Part shown: positions 1 through 8,325 of the stretch, piece after piece | How the letters are laid out: every line of letters begins with the position of its first letter | How positions within the stretch are numbered: the stretch's first letter is position 1 | Source: Deltaproteobacteria bacterium | GTDB taxonomy: Bacteria; Desulfobacterota; JAFDED01 | Direction of reading: 5' to 3' | DNA: 64,000 nucleotides | Assembly: GCA_019310535.1 (NCBI GenBank) | Contig: JAFDED010000003.1 | Coordinates: 1 to 64,000 of the forward strand | Notes under the pieces: model-generated | Told to the model about the DNA's origin: nothing | Databases searched by the model: none | Seen by the model: only the letters and a program-made list of their open reading frames with translations | Program-made: the position numbers and the translations under genes

Positions 1-127
1 GGTCTTGATGGTCAAAATTGCCCAATGGGAGTGTTTACGCCGTTAAAACATCTTTGATTGACAGCTTATCAACCCTACACCGATACAAAAATCACTCACA
101 GCGCAAATGGCTCTTACTTGATTAAGC

Positions 128-157
128 TTGACATACGCGAAACCTATAGGGTACATA
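128..157 (+). promoter_or_regulatory. sigma70-like promoter of bamD
   Basis: A perfect -35 box TTGACA (128-133) is followed after 18 bases by TACATA (152-157). It lies about 25 bases upstream of the ATG of the BamD gene, which has a strong AAGGAGGT ribosome site. The spacing is at the long end, so the -10 assignment is tentative. Confidence 0.45.
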
Positions 158-181
158 ATACACACAAAAAAAGGAGGTGCT

Positions 182-913
182 ATGACATTGCCGCTTCGAT
201 TTGCCGTTCTTCTGTTGGTACTGAACCTGGCGGCGGGGTGCGCTTTGTTTAAACCCAAGGAGGAAACACGCTCTGCTGAACAGATGTGGGCTGATGCCGA
301 GAAAAAGTTCAGCAAAGAGAATTATGAAAAAGCTGCCGAGGATTATAAGAAACTCAAGGATTACCATCCATACAATCCACTGGCCGTATCGGCCGAATTA
401 AAGCTTGCCGACACTTACTTTCTGGACAAGAAATATCAATTGGCTTACTCGCAGTATAATCAGTTTCGAGAGCTTCATCCTACCCACGAAAAGATCCCCT
501 ATGTGGTCTATCAAATGGGAATGTGTCATTTCCAACAGATGCTTTCCAAAGATCGTGATCAGGACCACACCCGCGCAGCATTAAAAGAGTTCGCCGTCTT
601 GGTGCGCATGTACCCGGGAAACGAATATATACCCGCTGCAAGAGGGAAAATGGAGCAATGCTGGAAGCGTCTGGCTGAAAACGAATATTACATCGGCAAG
701 TTTTATTATAAAAAAGAGAATTACCACGCAGCCCTTCGCAGATTCGAGAAAATTAGATACCTGTACTCTGGACTCGGGCTCGACTGGAACGTCGATCGAT
801 ACATTGATCTTTGCAATAACGCCATCGCGCAGGAAAAAGAAGGGAAAAGAGAAAAGAAATTATTCCCGTCTCTTCTCTGGTGGAAAAAACCAGACGAGAG
901 GCAGGGCCCTTAA
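182..913 (+). CDS. bamD: BamD/ComL-type outer membrane assembly lipoprotein
   Basis: A 243-residue lipoprotein of the BamD family, the TPR-type partner of BamA in inserting beta-barrel proteins into the outer membrane. The start at 182 is fixed by an AAGGAGGT ribosome site a few bases upstream; the frame stays open further upstream, but without a ribosome site. Residues 1-20 form a lipoprotein signal with the lipobox LAAGC (Cys20 the expected lipidation site). From about residue 33 onward there are helical TPR-like repeats rich in Tyr and Ala, ending in a Lys-rich tail. The length fits BamD. It appears to be a single-gene transcript with its own promoter. The family call is firm; a cell-envelope TPR lipoprotein of another kind is the only alternative. 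Confidence 0.85.
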   Translation: MTLPLRFAVLLLVLNLAAGCALFKPKEETRSAEQMWADAEKKFSKENYEKAAEDYKKLKDYHPYNPLAVSAELKLADTYFLDKKYQLAYSQYNQFRELHPTHEKIPYVVYQMGMCHFQQMLSKDRDQDHTRAALKEFAVLVRMYPGNEYIPAARGKMEQCWKRLAENEYYIGKFYYKKENYHAALRRFEKIRYLYSGLGLDWNVDRYIDLCNNAIAQEKEGKREKKLFPSLLWWKKPDERQGP

Positions 914-1057
914 TTCCGAAGAAGCCAGCGGGAGTTTAATCATTCCCCCACCCGTGCCGGTATTCCTGTTCGTGGCACGCAATCGCAACGCATTAACGAT
1001 CTTATTGTCGAACAATCTTGGGAGGGATTTTCACATCTTTAGCAGTGGAGGTGCACT

Positions 1058-2953
1058 ATGCCTTATGGTTACAATGGGAAAGTTCTTCGTGTGGATCTGA
1101 GCAGGGGCTCAATTGATGTAGAAGCCTTATCCGAGCAGATATATCGGACGTATCTGGGTGGCAGCGCGCTGGCTCTGTATTATCTGCTGCGAGAGTTGAA
1201 GCCGGGCACCGACCCCCTTGGACCGGACAACCTGCTCATTTTTGCGTCCAACGTTGTTTCAGGCGCACCGGTTGCGGGGCTCACGCGCTATTCGGTAGCG
1301 GCTCGCTCCCCATTGACCTGTGCTTTTGGCGAGGCCGAAGCGGGAGGATTCTGGGGGCCGGAACTCAAAATGGCGGGATTCGATGCCATTATTATTAAAG
1401 GGAAAGCACATCGTCCCTCCTACCTGTGGGTCAAAGACGGAGAGGCCGAGATCAGGGACGCCGCGGATATCTGGGGCCTGGAGACCGGGCCCGCCCAAGA
1501 ACGCATACGCCAGCAACTGGGTGATCAGCGCATTCGGGTGGCCCAGACAGGGCCGGCCGGTGAGCGTTTGGTGCGCTACGCCTGTATCCTCAATGAACTC
1601 AAGCACGCCAATGGACGCACAGGCATGGGCGCCGTCATGGGCTCCAAGAATCTCCGGGCTGTTGCTGTCAGAGGCACCAGCAGGCTCACTGCGGCCGACC
1701 CTGAGGCATTGAAGGAAATTGGGTCTTTTATGGTTCAGGCCATCAAGGACAATCCCGGCGACCAGGCCTTGCGCAAGATGGGGACGGCAAATCTGGTTAT
1801 GCCACTGAACGAATCGGGAATCCTTCCCACACGGAACTTCAAATCCGGGTACTTTGAGGGCGCCGAGAATATCAGTGGGGCCGCCATGACGGATGAAATC
1901 CTCGAGCGCGCGGAAGGATGCTATGCTTGCGCGGTCCAGTGCAAACGCGCCGTAAAAGTGGAAGATGAAGAACTTCCTGTCTCTCCGAGGTACGGTGGGC
2001 CGGAGTACGAGACCCTAGGCTCACTTGGATCCCTTTTGTGCATCGATGACCTCAAAGCCATAGCCCACGGCAACGAGCTGTGCAACCGCTACGGCATGGA
2101 CACCATTTCCGTCGGCACCACTATCGCATTCACCATGGAGTGCTTCGAGAATGGACTTATCTCGCCTGATGAGGCGGATGGACTGGAGATCCGTTTCGGC
2201 AGCACCAAGGCCATGGTGGAACTTATTCACAAAATCGCCCGGCGGGAGGGAATCGGGGATCTTCTGGCCGAGGGTGTCCTGCGGGCCGCCCAGAAAATAG
2301 GCCGAGGGTCGGAAAAGTACGCCATGCACATCAAGGGCCAGGAATTGCCCATGCATGAACCACGTGTAAAGACTGGCATGGGTCTCGGGTTTGCCGTCTC
2401 TCCCACAGGTGCAGATCATATCGAGGCGCCCCATGACACCCCATTCCAGCAACACACCGGCCCCATGGCCGCCATCGCACCCATGGGCCTGCTGGAGCCC
2501 ATGGATCAGAAATACATGGGACCGGAGAAGGTGCGGCAGTTCGTCTACCTGCAGCAGATATGGTCCCTGTACAACTGTGTGGGCATGTGCAACTTCGCCG
2601 CAGGACCTAATTGGGCGATGCCGCTCAAAAAGCTGGTTCAAACGGTGGAGGCCGTTACAGGGTGGGAGTCGAGCCTGTGGGAGCTTTTGAAGGTCGGTGA
2701 GCGGGCCGTCACCATGGCCCGGGTCTTCAACACCAGGGAAGGTTTCGGCCGAAAAGACGACACCTGGCCCGATCGGCTCTTTGAGCCCCTGGAGGGCGGA
2801 CCCACCGACGGCCAAACCGTTGAACGGAAAATTTTTGATAACGCACTTTCCCTCTATTACGGCATGATGGGATGGGATACGGAGACCGGAACTCCTGCCA
2901 GGTCTAAACTCTGGGAACTCAATCTCGGCTGGCTCCCTGAGGCCGATAAATAA
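1058..2953 (+). CDS. aldehyde:ferredoxin oxidoreductase (tungsten, AOR family)
   Basis: A full-length 631-residue AOR-family enzyme, which oxidises aldehydes to carboxylic acids (or runs in reverse) with ferredoxin, using a tungsto-bispterin cofactor and one 4Fe-4S cluster in the cytoplasm. The N-terminal domain opens with YNGKVLRVDL and contains the pterin-binding stretch around GLTRYSVAARSP (residues 74-85). The cluster cysteines are visible as C288-X2-C291-X3-C295, with a fourth candidate at C511 (GMCNF). A GGAGGT ribosome site precedes the ATG. No ferredoxin, MoaD-like or cofactor gene sits next to it, so its physiological aldehyde is unknown. A rho-independent terminator follows directly. 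Confidence 0.93.
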   Translation: MPYGYNGKVLRVDLSRGSIDVEALSEQIYRTYLGGSALALYYLLRELKPGTDPLGPDNLLIFASNVVSGAPVAGLTRYSVAARSPLTCAFGEAEAGGFWGPELKMAGFDAIIIKGKAHRPSYLWVKDGEAEIRDAADIWGLETGPAQERIRQQLGDQRIRVAQTGPAGERLVRYACILNELKHANGRTGMGAVMGSKNLRAVAVRGTSRLTAADPEALKEIGSFMVQAIKDNPGDQALRKMGTANLVMPLNESGILPTRNFKSGYFEGAENISGAAMTDEILERAEGCYACAVQCKRAVKVEDEELPVSPRYGGPEYETLGSLGSLLCIDDLKAIAHGNELCNRYGMDTISVGTTIAFTMECFENGLISPDEADGLEIRFGSTKAMVELIHKIARREGIGDLLAEGVLRAAQKIGRGSEKYAMHIKGQELPMHEPRVKTGMGLGFAVSPTGADHIEAPHDTPFQQHTGPMAAIAPMGLLEPMDQKYMGPEKVRQFVYLQQIWSLYNCVGMCNFAAGPNWAMPLKKLVQTVEAVTGWESSLWELLKVGERAVTMARVFNTREGFGRKDDTWPDRLFEPLEGGPTDGQTVERKIFDNALSLYYGMMGWDTETGTPARSKLWELNLGWLPEADK

Positions 2954-2966
2954 CGGCCTGCAAAAG

Positions 2967-2997
2967 GGCGTTGGGAGTATTTCCCACGCCTTTTTTT
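2967..2997 (+). terminator. rho-independent terminator after the AOR gene
   Basis: GGCG-T-TGGGA pairs with TCCCACGCC (one bulged T) around a short loop and is followed by seven T. It ends the oxidoreductase transcript 14 bases after the stop codon and lies just before the start of the exporter gene, so that gene needs a promoter inside or beyond it, or depends on readthrough. Confidence 0.85.
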
Positions 2998-3016
2998 ATT
3001 GCCGTCTCTAAAGGGC

Positions 3017-3898
3017 ATGAATTCCCTCAAGCCATATGTTGTAATGAGCATCGGGGTGGCGGCCATCAGCTTCGCGGCCATCTTCATCCGTCTGGCCGAT
3101 GCGCCTTCACTCGTGGTGGCCGCGGGGCGTCTGACCATTGCCTCCGTCATCCTGATTCCCCTGTCCTGGTCCCGGATCAAGGAGGAACTGAAAGGCATTC
3201 ATCCGCGGGACATCCTCATTTTCCTCCTTTCAGGAACCGTCCTGGCATTCCACTTTGCGGTCTGGATCGCATCGCTCAGCTATACGTCGGTCGCCGCCTC
3301 AGTCGTCCTTGTGACCACAAACCCCATCTTTGTGGCCCTGGCATCATTCTTCTTTCTCCGCGAGCACATAAGCAGGCTCCAGGTAATCGGCATCGGACTT
3401 TCTGTCGCAGGGGGGATGGTGATCGGTGGCGGCGAGGCAGGAGGGAACGGACATGCGCTCTATGGCGACCTTCTGGCCCTTCTGGGCGCTCTCCTGATGA
3501 CATTTTACCTTCTGGCCGGGCGACGGCTGCGCCAGAGATTCAGTCTTCTAACCTATATATCCGTGGTGTACGGGATGGCCGCGGTACTTCTCCTGGGGAT
3601 GTGCCTGATAACCGGTGCTTCGTTCTATCCCTATTCCGGGTGGACATATCTGATGCTCGTCCTGCTGGCCCTGGGACCCCAGCTCATAGGCCATTCCAGC
3701 TTCAACTGGGCACTGCGCCACGTTACCGCTTCATTCGTGGCTGTGGCCATCCTGGGGGAACCCGTGGGCGCCACCCTTCTGGCCTACTTGATCCTGGGAG
3801 AAACGTTGCTGCCATCACAATGGATCGGAGGAAGCCTGGTTCTCATAGGAATTTATCTTTGCGCCAGGGGTGAGAGCAATCTTCAGGCACCTGGATAA
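3017..3898 (+). CDS. EamA/DMT-family membrane transporter
   Basis: A 293-residue integral membrane protein of the drug/metabolite transporter superfamily with two EamA halves and about ten hydrophobic helices. The first half contains AISFAAIFIRLADAP and the typical LREHISRLQVIGI stretch before helix 5; the second half ends with GEPVGATLLAYLILGE, the classical EamA signature. I start at ATG 3017; a TTG at 2999 is in frame but lies in the upstream terminator. The ribosome site is poor (AAAGGG too close to the ATG), and ATG 3044 is possible. The substrate cannot be told from the sequence; family members export amino acids or metabolites. Confidence 0.85.
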   Translation: MNSLKPYVVMSIGVAAISFAAIFIRLADAPSLVVAAGRLTIASVILIPLSWSRIKEELKGIHPRDILIFLLSGTVLAFHFAVWIASLSYTSVAASVVLVTTNPIFVALASFFFLREHISRLQVIGIGLSVAGGMVIGGGEAGGNGHALYGDLLALLGALLMTFYLLAGRRLRQRFSLLTYISVVYGMAAVLLLGMCLITGASFYPYSGWTYLMLVLLALGPQLIGHSSFNWALRHVTASFVAVAILGEPVGATLLAYLILGETLLPSQWIGGSLVLIGIYLCARGESNLQAPG

Positions 3899-3965
3899 TG
3901 ATCGAAAGGATCGGTATTTTTATAAGATATGTTGCTGGAGCGGACATTTCTTCCGAGTTTCCATA

Positions 3966-5060
3966 TTAACTCCCTTTCCCCACCTTGACGCTGGTAACGT
4001 AGAAAGAAACCTCGTCCAATCCCTCAAAAGAGGGCACAGGCTGCAGGTGATGCAAGTTCATATAGATTTTTAATTTCCCGGGCCCCACCGGCTCCCGGAC
4101 GAGGAGAAACCCGCTGGTCTTCCGCCCCCGATTGGGTCCTTTCGTGGCTTTGTAGACAAGGTTGATTCCCAGGTCATACAGAGGGAAAGAACTTTTGTTG
4201 AATACCGACAGGTCAACCGGGCCGACGTATCTCGGCCCAACTTCAAAATTCTGGATCTGGACCTCCGCGAATTGAGCCGGGTTTTCCGCCACTATGCGTT
4301 GTTGGGGTGTATACGGGCTGTAACGGTATTCGGCAGTTGTAAAAACATATTCCAGATATTCTTTTTTGAAGCGCCGGACATAGGGTGTGCGGAATTTGGC
4401 ACGATCCAGGATTTTCATGTCATTGAGGATGTAAGGGCTTCGCCCTGCAATGTGCTGTTTATATTTTTCTGTCCATGCTCCATAATCATCATCGCTTTCA
4501 ACGCGGATTAAATCTCTCACCGGTGACGATTTCAGTCCCTCGGGCAGACTGCTTGGCATATTCAAGGCCACCAGCACTACGGCCAGGACGACCGCCACCG
4601 CCAATTCAAATGTATAGCGGACCTTTCGCCGGTAATGGGATTCCTCTTCTTCGGGCGAAGAGGAGAGACGGGCCAGCGCGGCGGCTTTCATGGGAGATAT
4701 CTTCTCGTCGCCGCCGCAGTGAATGCACCGCTCAGCGCTCTCCCCCATGAACAAACCACAGTAGGGGCACAGCTTCACTCCAGCGGACCGAGCCTGATGA
4801 GAAACTGGGGCGCCTGGCAGGCCGGTATCCTTCGTGTCCCCGGCGAGAGGAGTCTTCGCAAATTTCGAATTTTCAATTCGGCCATGATCTGTGGAGCCGG
4901 GGGATAAGGGAAAGGATTTATGCCTCACACGGAAACGGTGCTGGCATTTGGGGCAGGCAAAACGGGCCCCCTGGGGAGGGATCGAAGATGCTTTCACCCT
5001 CCCTCGTGTGCCGCATTTCGGGCACTGAATGGTCAGGGCATGTTGATCAAGCTCTTTCAT
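3966..5060 (-). CDS. zinc-ribbon (MJ0042-type) membrane protein, function unknown
   Basis: A 364-residue protein with an N-terminal zinc ribbon of the MJ0042 type (CPKCGTRG...CPKCQHRF, residues about 14-45), a second ribbon (CPYCGLF...CIHCGG, about 100-120), one hydrophobic helix near residues 160-180 (VVLAVVLVALNMPSS) and a C-terminal domain of about 180 residues that looks soluble and periplasmic. ATG 5060 is preferred over a TTG at 5093. With the TTG start the frame would overlap the pgk stop by four bases; with the ATG it begins 30 bases after it. In either case it is probably translationally coupled to pgk. I cannot assign a role; proteins of this layout are common and uncharacterised in Desulfobacterota. 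Confidence 0.75.
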   Translation of the reverse strand: MKELDQHALTIQCPKCGTRGRVKASSIPPQGARFACPKCQHRFRVRHKSFPLSPGSTDHGRIENSKFAKTPLAGDTKDTGLPGAPVSHQARSAGVKLCPYCGLFMGESAERCIHCGGDEKISPMKAAALARLSSSPEEEESHYRRKVRYTFELAVAVVLAVVLVALNMPSSLPEGLKSSPVRDLIRVESDDDYGAWTEKYKQHIAGRSPYILNDMKILDRAKFRTPYVRRFKKEYLEYVFTTAEYRYSPYTPQQRIVAENPAQFAEVQIQNFEVGPRYVGPVDLSVFNKSSFPLYDLGINLVYKATKGPNRGRKTSGFLLVREPVGPGKLKIYMNLHHLQPVPSFEGLDEVSFYVTSVKVGKGS

Positions 5061-5089
5061 GATCCCTGGGTTCTGAAGGGAATCTCCCT

Positions 5090-6280
5090 TCAATCCGCGT
5101 CCTGAAGAATGTCCACACCGGGCAGGCTGCCGAATTCAAGAAATTCCAGCATGGCCCCGCCGCCGGTGGACACATGGGTGTATTGATCAAAGCTGATGTC
5201 GAAATTCTTAAGCGCGTCCACCGTGTCGCCGCCTCCAAGAATCGTTTTGGCCGGGGATCGTGCCGTCTCTTCCGCGATCATCCGGGTGCCCCGCGCAAAG
5301 GGCCCGTATTCATACACCCCCATCGGACCGTTCCAGACGATAGTCCTGGATTGCCTGATCACTTCCGAGGCTTTCTCGGTTGTTTTCCATCCTATATCCA
5401 AAATTTTAAGCTTTGGATGGATGAAACGGAGCGGGATATTGGCCGTCTCTGAGTGTTCGTCCACAGTGTCGGAAACTATTATATCGTCTGGCAGAAGAAC
5501 CCGCTTGCCCTGTACCTCGATGGATTTCATAAGTGACCGGGCCACATCCGCCTTGTCTTTTTCCACCAGCGACTCTCCAACCTCATGGCCCGCGGCGAAA
5601 AGCAACGTGTTGGCAAGACCGCCGCCGATGATGAACGTGTCCGTTTTGTCCACGAATTTCTCAATAACTCCGATTTTGGTATCGATTTTAGCGCCGCCCA
5701 GAATCATGGTCATGGGGTGTTCAATGTGCTCAAACAGGCTGCCTAGCTTTTCAATCTCCTCTGCCATCAGGAGTCCGGCAACGCCCGGTATGTACTCGGC
5801 CACGCCATACGCGGACGAGTGCTTGCGATGGGCCGAGCCGAACCCGTCCATGACGAATACATCCGCCAATCCGGCCAGCGCCCGGGAAAAATCGGGGTCG
5901 TTTTTTTCCTCACCGGCATGAAATCGGGTGTTCTCCAGCAGAACCACGTCCCCGGGTTTCATGTCCCCTATGAACGCCTCAACCTCCGGGCCGATGCAGT
6001 CGTTCAGTTTCGGTACGGATATCTTCAAGTACCCGCTCAGGCTCCTGGCGACCGGATCCAGCCTCATGCTTTCCGCCACCGCCCCTTTAGGCCGTCCCAG
6101 GTGGGAGGTGAGTATGACTTTGGCCCCTTGTTGCATAAGGTACCTGATGGTTGGAAGGGAAAATTCGATCCGCGTCTCATCGGTGATCCGGCCCTGCTTG
6201 TCCAGGGGAACGTTGAAGTCGCACCGCACCATCACGCGTTTGCCTTTGGCATCTATATCTCGTACGGTCTTTTTCCTCAT
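5090..6280 (-). CDS. pgk: phosphoglycerate kinase
   Basis: A complete 396-residue phosphoglycerate kinase, the ATP-forming step of lower glycolysis (and the reverse in gluconeogenesis). Recognised by DFNVPLDKQGRITDETRI near the N-terminus, HLGRPKG, the FVMDGFGSAHR segment, GGAKIDTKIGVI in the hinge region, and the C-terminal nucleotide loop GGGDTVDALK. The ATG at 6280 has a GGAGG site upstream; 28 further in-frame residues upstream lack family similarity. No gapA or tpi is adjacent. The zinc-ribbon gene follows immediately. Confidence 0.96.
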   Translation of the reverse strand: MRKKTVRDIDAKGKRVMVRCDFNVPLDKQGRITDETRIEFSLPTIRYLMQQGAKVILTSHLGRPKGAVAESMRLDPVARSLSGYLKISVPKLNDCIGPEVEAFIGDMKPGDVVLLENTRFHAGEEKNDPDFSRALAGLADVFVMDGFGSAHRKHSSAYGVAEYIPGVAGLLMAEEIEKLGSLFEHIEHPMTMILGGAKIDTKIGVIEKFVDKTDTFIIGGGLANTLLFAAGHEVGESLVEKDKADVARSLMKSIEVQGKRVLLPDDIIVSDTVDEHSETANIPLRFIHPKLKILDIGWKTTEKASEVIRQSRTIVWNGPMGVYEYGPFARGTRMIAEETARSPAKTILGGGDTVDALKNFDISFDQYTHVSTGGGAMLEFLEFGSLPGVDILQDAD

Positions 6281-6360
6281 TGAATGAGACCTCCTCTTTT
6301 CCACAAAGAGATCCGCTGATGAAGTCCCCAACGCCCTGCGTATGCTGTTTTCAGGAGTAT

Positions 6361-7320
6361 TCAAAGGCTATGCAGCATCGCGCACTTTTGCGCCAGAGCG
6401 ATGACGTAATCCCTTCCCTTTACATTGTTTTCAAGCTCATCAACCCATTCCCGGGGGAACCGGCTCATGCCGTAGTATCCCCCTGCAATGGCCCCGGTCA
6501 TAGCCCCAACGGTATCCGCATCCCCGCCGAGATTGACGGCCAGAATCAAGGCCCCCCGGAAATCATCGGTCAACAGGAAAGCGGCGATGGCCGCCGGCAC
6601 GGCCCCGATAGCGGTTACGTCGCAGGCAAACCTCTCTCGGATCAGTTCAATATCCCCGTCAAGATCACCGGTGCTTTCCAGGGGGATATTCATGACCGCC
6701 CGGGCAAATCCCGCGTCCACATCTTCCACCGTTCCCGCAACAATCTCGCAAAAAGCCCGGTGATCCGCGGCATCATCTGCCACGCCATGCCTCACTGCCA
6801 GGCCCACTGCCGAAGCCTGTGCCGCTGCGCCGGCCAGACCCCGGGGATGGAAATGGGTGATCCTGCTCGACAGGAGCGCCGCCTCTTTGAGCTGTGTCGG
6901 ATCGTCGTGGAAGAAGAACCCGATGGGGGCGACGCGCATGGCACTTCCGTTGCCGAAGCTATCCGTCCCCACACGGTCCCACGGCTCCCCCTGTGCCAGC
7001 CGGGCCATGATCCCATAGATGCGGTTTCCATATCCACGATCGGGATGAAAATTCGTCAAAAAGTTACGCGCCGTGATGTCAGGGTCGAAGCGACCCACCT
7101 CGGCCAGGCACTCCAGGATGCCTATCATCATCTCCGTGTCGTCCGTGTAATATCCCTTAGGAAATCGGCCGGGTTCCATTGTCTCCAGCCGGCCGAAGCG
7201 CCTGTGAATAAGAGCTGGCGACCAGCCTTCAACGGCCATGCCCAGCGCATCCCCCACGAAGGTGCCCAGGGCTGCCCCCGCAAACCGATCGCGCACTCTT
7301 TCCGCACTTATCGTTTCCAT
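6361..7320 (-). CDS. ADP-ribosylglycohydrolase family protein
   Basis: A 319-residue enzyme of the DraG/ARH family, which removes ADP-ribose from proteins or other molecules with a binuclear Mg/Mn centre. Metal-site motifs are present: GDALGMAVEG near residue 20, YTDDTEMM near 60, GNGSAMRVAPIG near 115, and GGDADTVGAMTGAIAGGYYG near 270. ATG 7320 is chosen because the family fold starts there; 13 upstream codons are in frame. There is no draT-like transferase or nitrogenase gene next to it, so the target is unknown. In the other strand a 375-codon open frame exists but is a shadow. Confidence 0.88.
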   Translation of the reverse strand: METISAERVRDRFAGAALGTFVGDALGMAVEGWSPALIHRRFGRLETMEPGRFPKGYYTDDTEMMIGILECLAEVGRFDPDITARNFLTNFHPDRGYGNRIYGIMARLAQGEPWDRVGTDSFGNGSAMRVAPIGFFFHDDPTQLKEAALLSSRITHFHPRGLAGAAAQASAVGLAVRHGVADDAADHRAFCEIVAGTVEDVDAGFARAVMNIPLESTGDLDGDIELIRERFACDVTAIGAVPAAIAAFLLTDDFRGALILAVNLGGDADTVGAMTGAIAGGYYGMSRFPREWVDELENNVKGRDYVIALAQKCAMLHSL

Positions 7321-7486
7321 CCGGCGAAAACACCCCACACGGTTGCAATTATATCGCAAACCCGTTGGAAATGGAAGTCGTTTGTTTTACCAGGGGTTAC
7401 CCCATAATTTTCAAAGGAAAAAGTGCTAATTGTGGATCCGGGGGATCACCTCCCGCTCCGGGGTGGAGTAACGGATCCCATTGGTG

Positions 7487-7510
7487 GCCCGGACAATTTA
7501 TTGTACGGGC
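7487..7510. repeat. 24-base palindrome, copy A
   Basis: The arms GCCCG and CGGGC close an AT-rich centre (ACAATTTATTGT). Nearly self-complementary over its length. It shares layout and most bases with the copy at 7652-7675, with compensating changes in several pairs. Confidence 0.7.
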
Positions 7511-7651
7511 TGCGCGGCAGCAAGAGGTCATGGCGAAACGCCGGGTGCTGATGCTGCGTCTATCATCAAGATTGCCCGGATATTCCTCTCGTGTTCACCT
7601 GCACGCCTGCAGAACAAAGACTTTGCGCGGACAGCCTCTTGTCGCTTCGCT

Positions 7652-7675
7652 ACCCGGATGATAAATCGTCCGGGT
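7652..7675. repeat. 24-base palindrome, copy B
   Basis: The arms ACCCGGA and TCCGGGT close the centre TGATAAATCG. Matches copy A at about three quarters of positions, and several differences preserve pairing, which argues for conserved structure rather than chance. Confidence 0.7.
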
Positions 7676-7722
7676 CGCCCTCCCTTTTCGAAAAGTCTCT
7701 CCAAAATTCCCTTTTTTATTTA

Positions 7723-8220
7723 CTATCGATGGCCATGACCGCTGGTGATCTCATCTATTACTATTCTTTTGAGTTTCTTCAGTTTCGGCCGGGAAAAGCG
7801 ACTCTTGAGGCTCCTCTTTTGAATATCCTTGATGACGTCCCAACTGACACCCAGATGGCGGGTCACATCCTGAATGGTCATACGCCGGGGCAGTTCCAAA
7901 GCATAACGTTCAAAGGCTTTAGTGTAGCTTCGACGGGGGTTGGCAAACCCTACGTTGACCTGTCGGACCAGAGCGCAAACCAGGCGGTAAACTCTTTGAA
8001 TGGCAAACAAAATCCAAACCGGCTTCAACCCTATCGGTACCGCTCTGAAACGACGCCAAACCTACCCCCGACGGATCACTCTCCGGGAACCGCAAGCGGC
8101 TCATCTCATTTCTTTCGGGTCTTGGCGTATGTTGAAAAGCACAGATCCATTTTCATACTGGGGGCGGACATACTTATATCCTCGGATACCGAATCCGTGA
8201 TATAAAAGACTTGTGGACAT
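7723..8220 (-). pseudogene. ISL3-family transposase remnant (N-terminal third, two internal stops)
   Basis: One continuous reading frame from an ATG at 8220 gives about 165 codons that follow the ISL3 transposase N-terminus: MSTSLLYHGFGIRGYKYV, then a zinc-finger region, a PIGLKPVWI stretch, then the helix-turn-helix MTIQDVTRHLGVSWDVIKDI, and IDEITSGHGHR, where the catalytic domain should begin. Two in-frame stops interrupt it: a TGA where the finger's first cysteine is expected and a TAG where Gln is usual. It ends at a third stop and the catalytic DDE part is missing. This is a dead, truncated insertion element. I find no convincing terminal inverted repeats around it. Confidence 0.85.
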
Positions 8221-8325
8221 GATGGTCTCTCCTCCTTGATTGATTTTTCTATCCTCAAAGAGGAAAACCTGATTGTCCACAAACGTTCAAGAGCTAAAGT
8301 ACGCAAATTCCGTATGAACCAAATC

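Larger units (their letters stand above)
7321..7722. other. gene-free stretch with two matched palindromes
   Basis: No credible gene. It contains two related 24-base near-perfect palindromes (7487-7510 and 7652-7675, listed separately) and borders the ISL3 remnant. It may be part of the debris of a mobile element. Confidence 0.6.

Noticed and set aside
970-990. TGGCAC-like sigma54 site upstream of the AOR gene
   Set aside because: The GG and GC doublets are nine bases apart instead of ten, and the -12 element is CGCA rather than TTGC.
2971-3873. 300-codon frame overlapping the EamA gene in another frame
   Set aside because: Composition is Arg/Pro/Gly-rich without hydrophobic segments or motifs; the overlapping frame is a clear transporter.
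6280-7407. 375-codon plus-strand open frame opposite the ADP-ribosylglycohydrolase
   Set aside because: Low-complexity His/Pro/Arg composition typical of an antisense shadow; the minus-strand gene carries clear family motifs.
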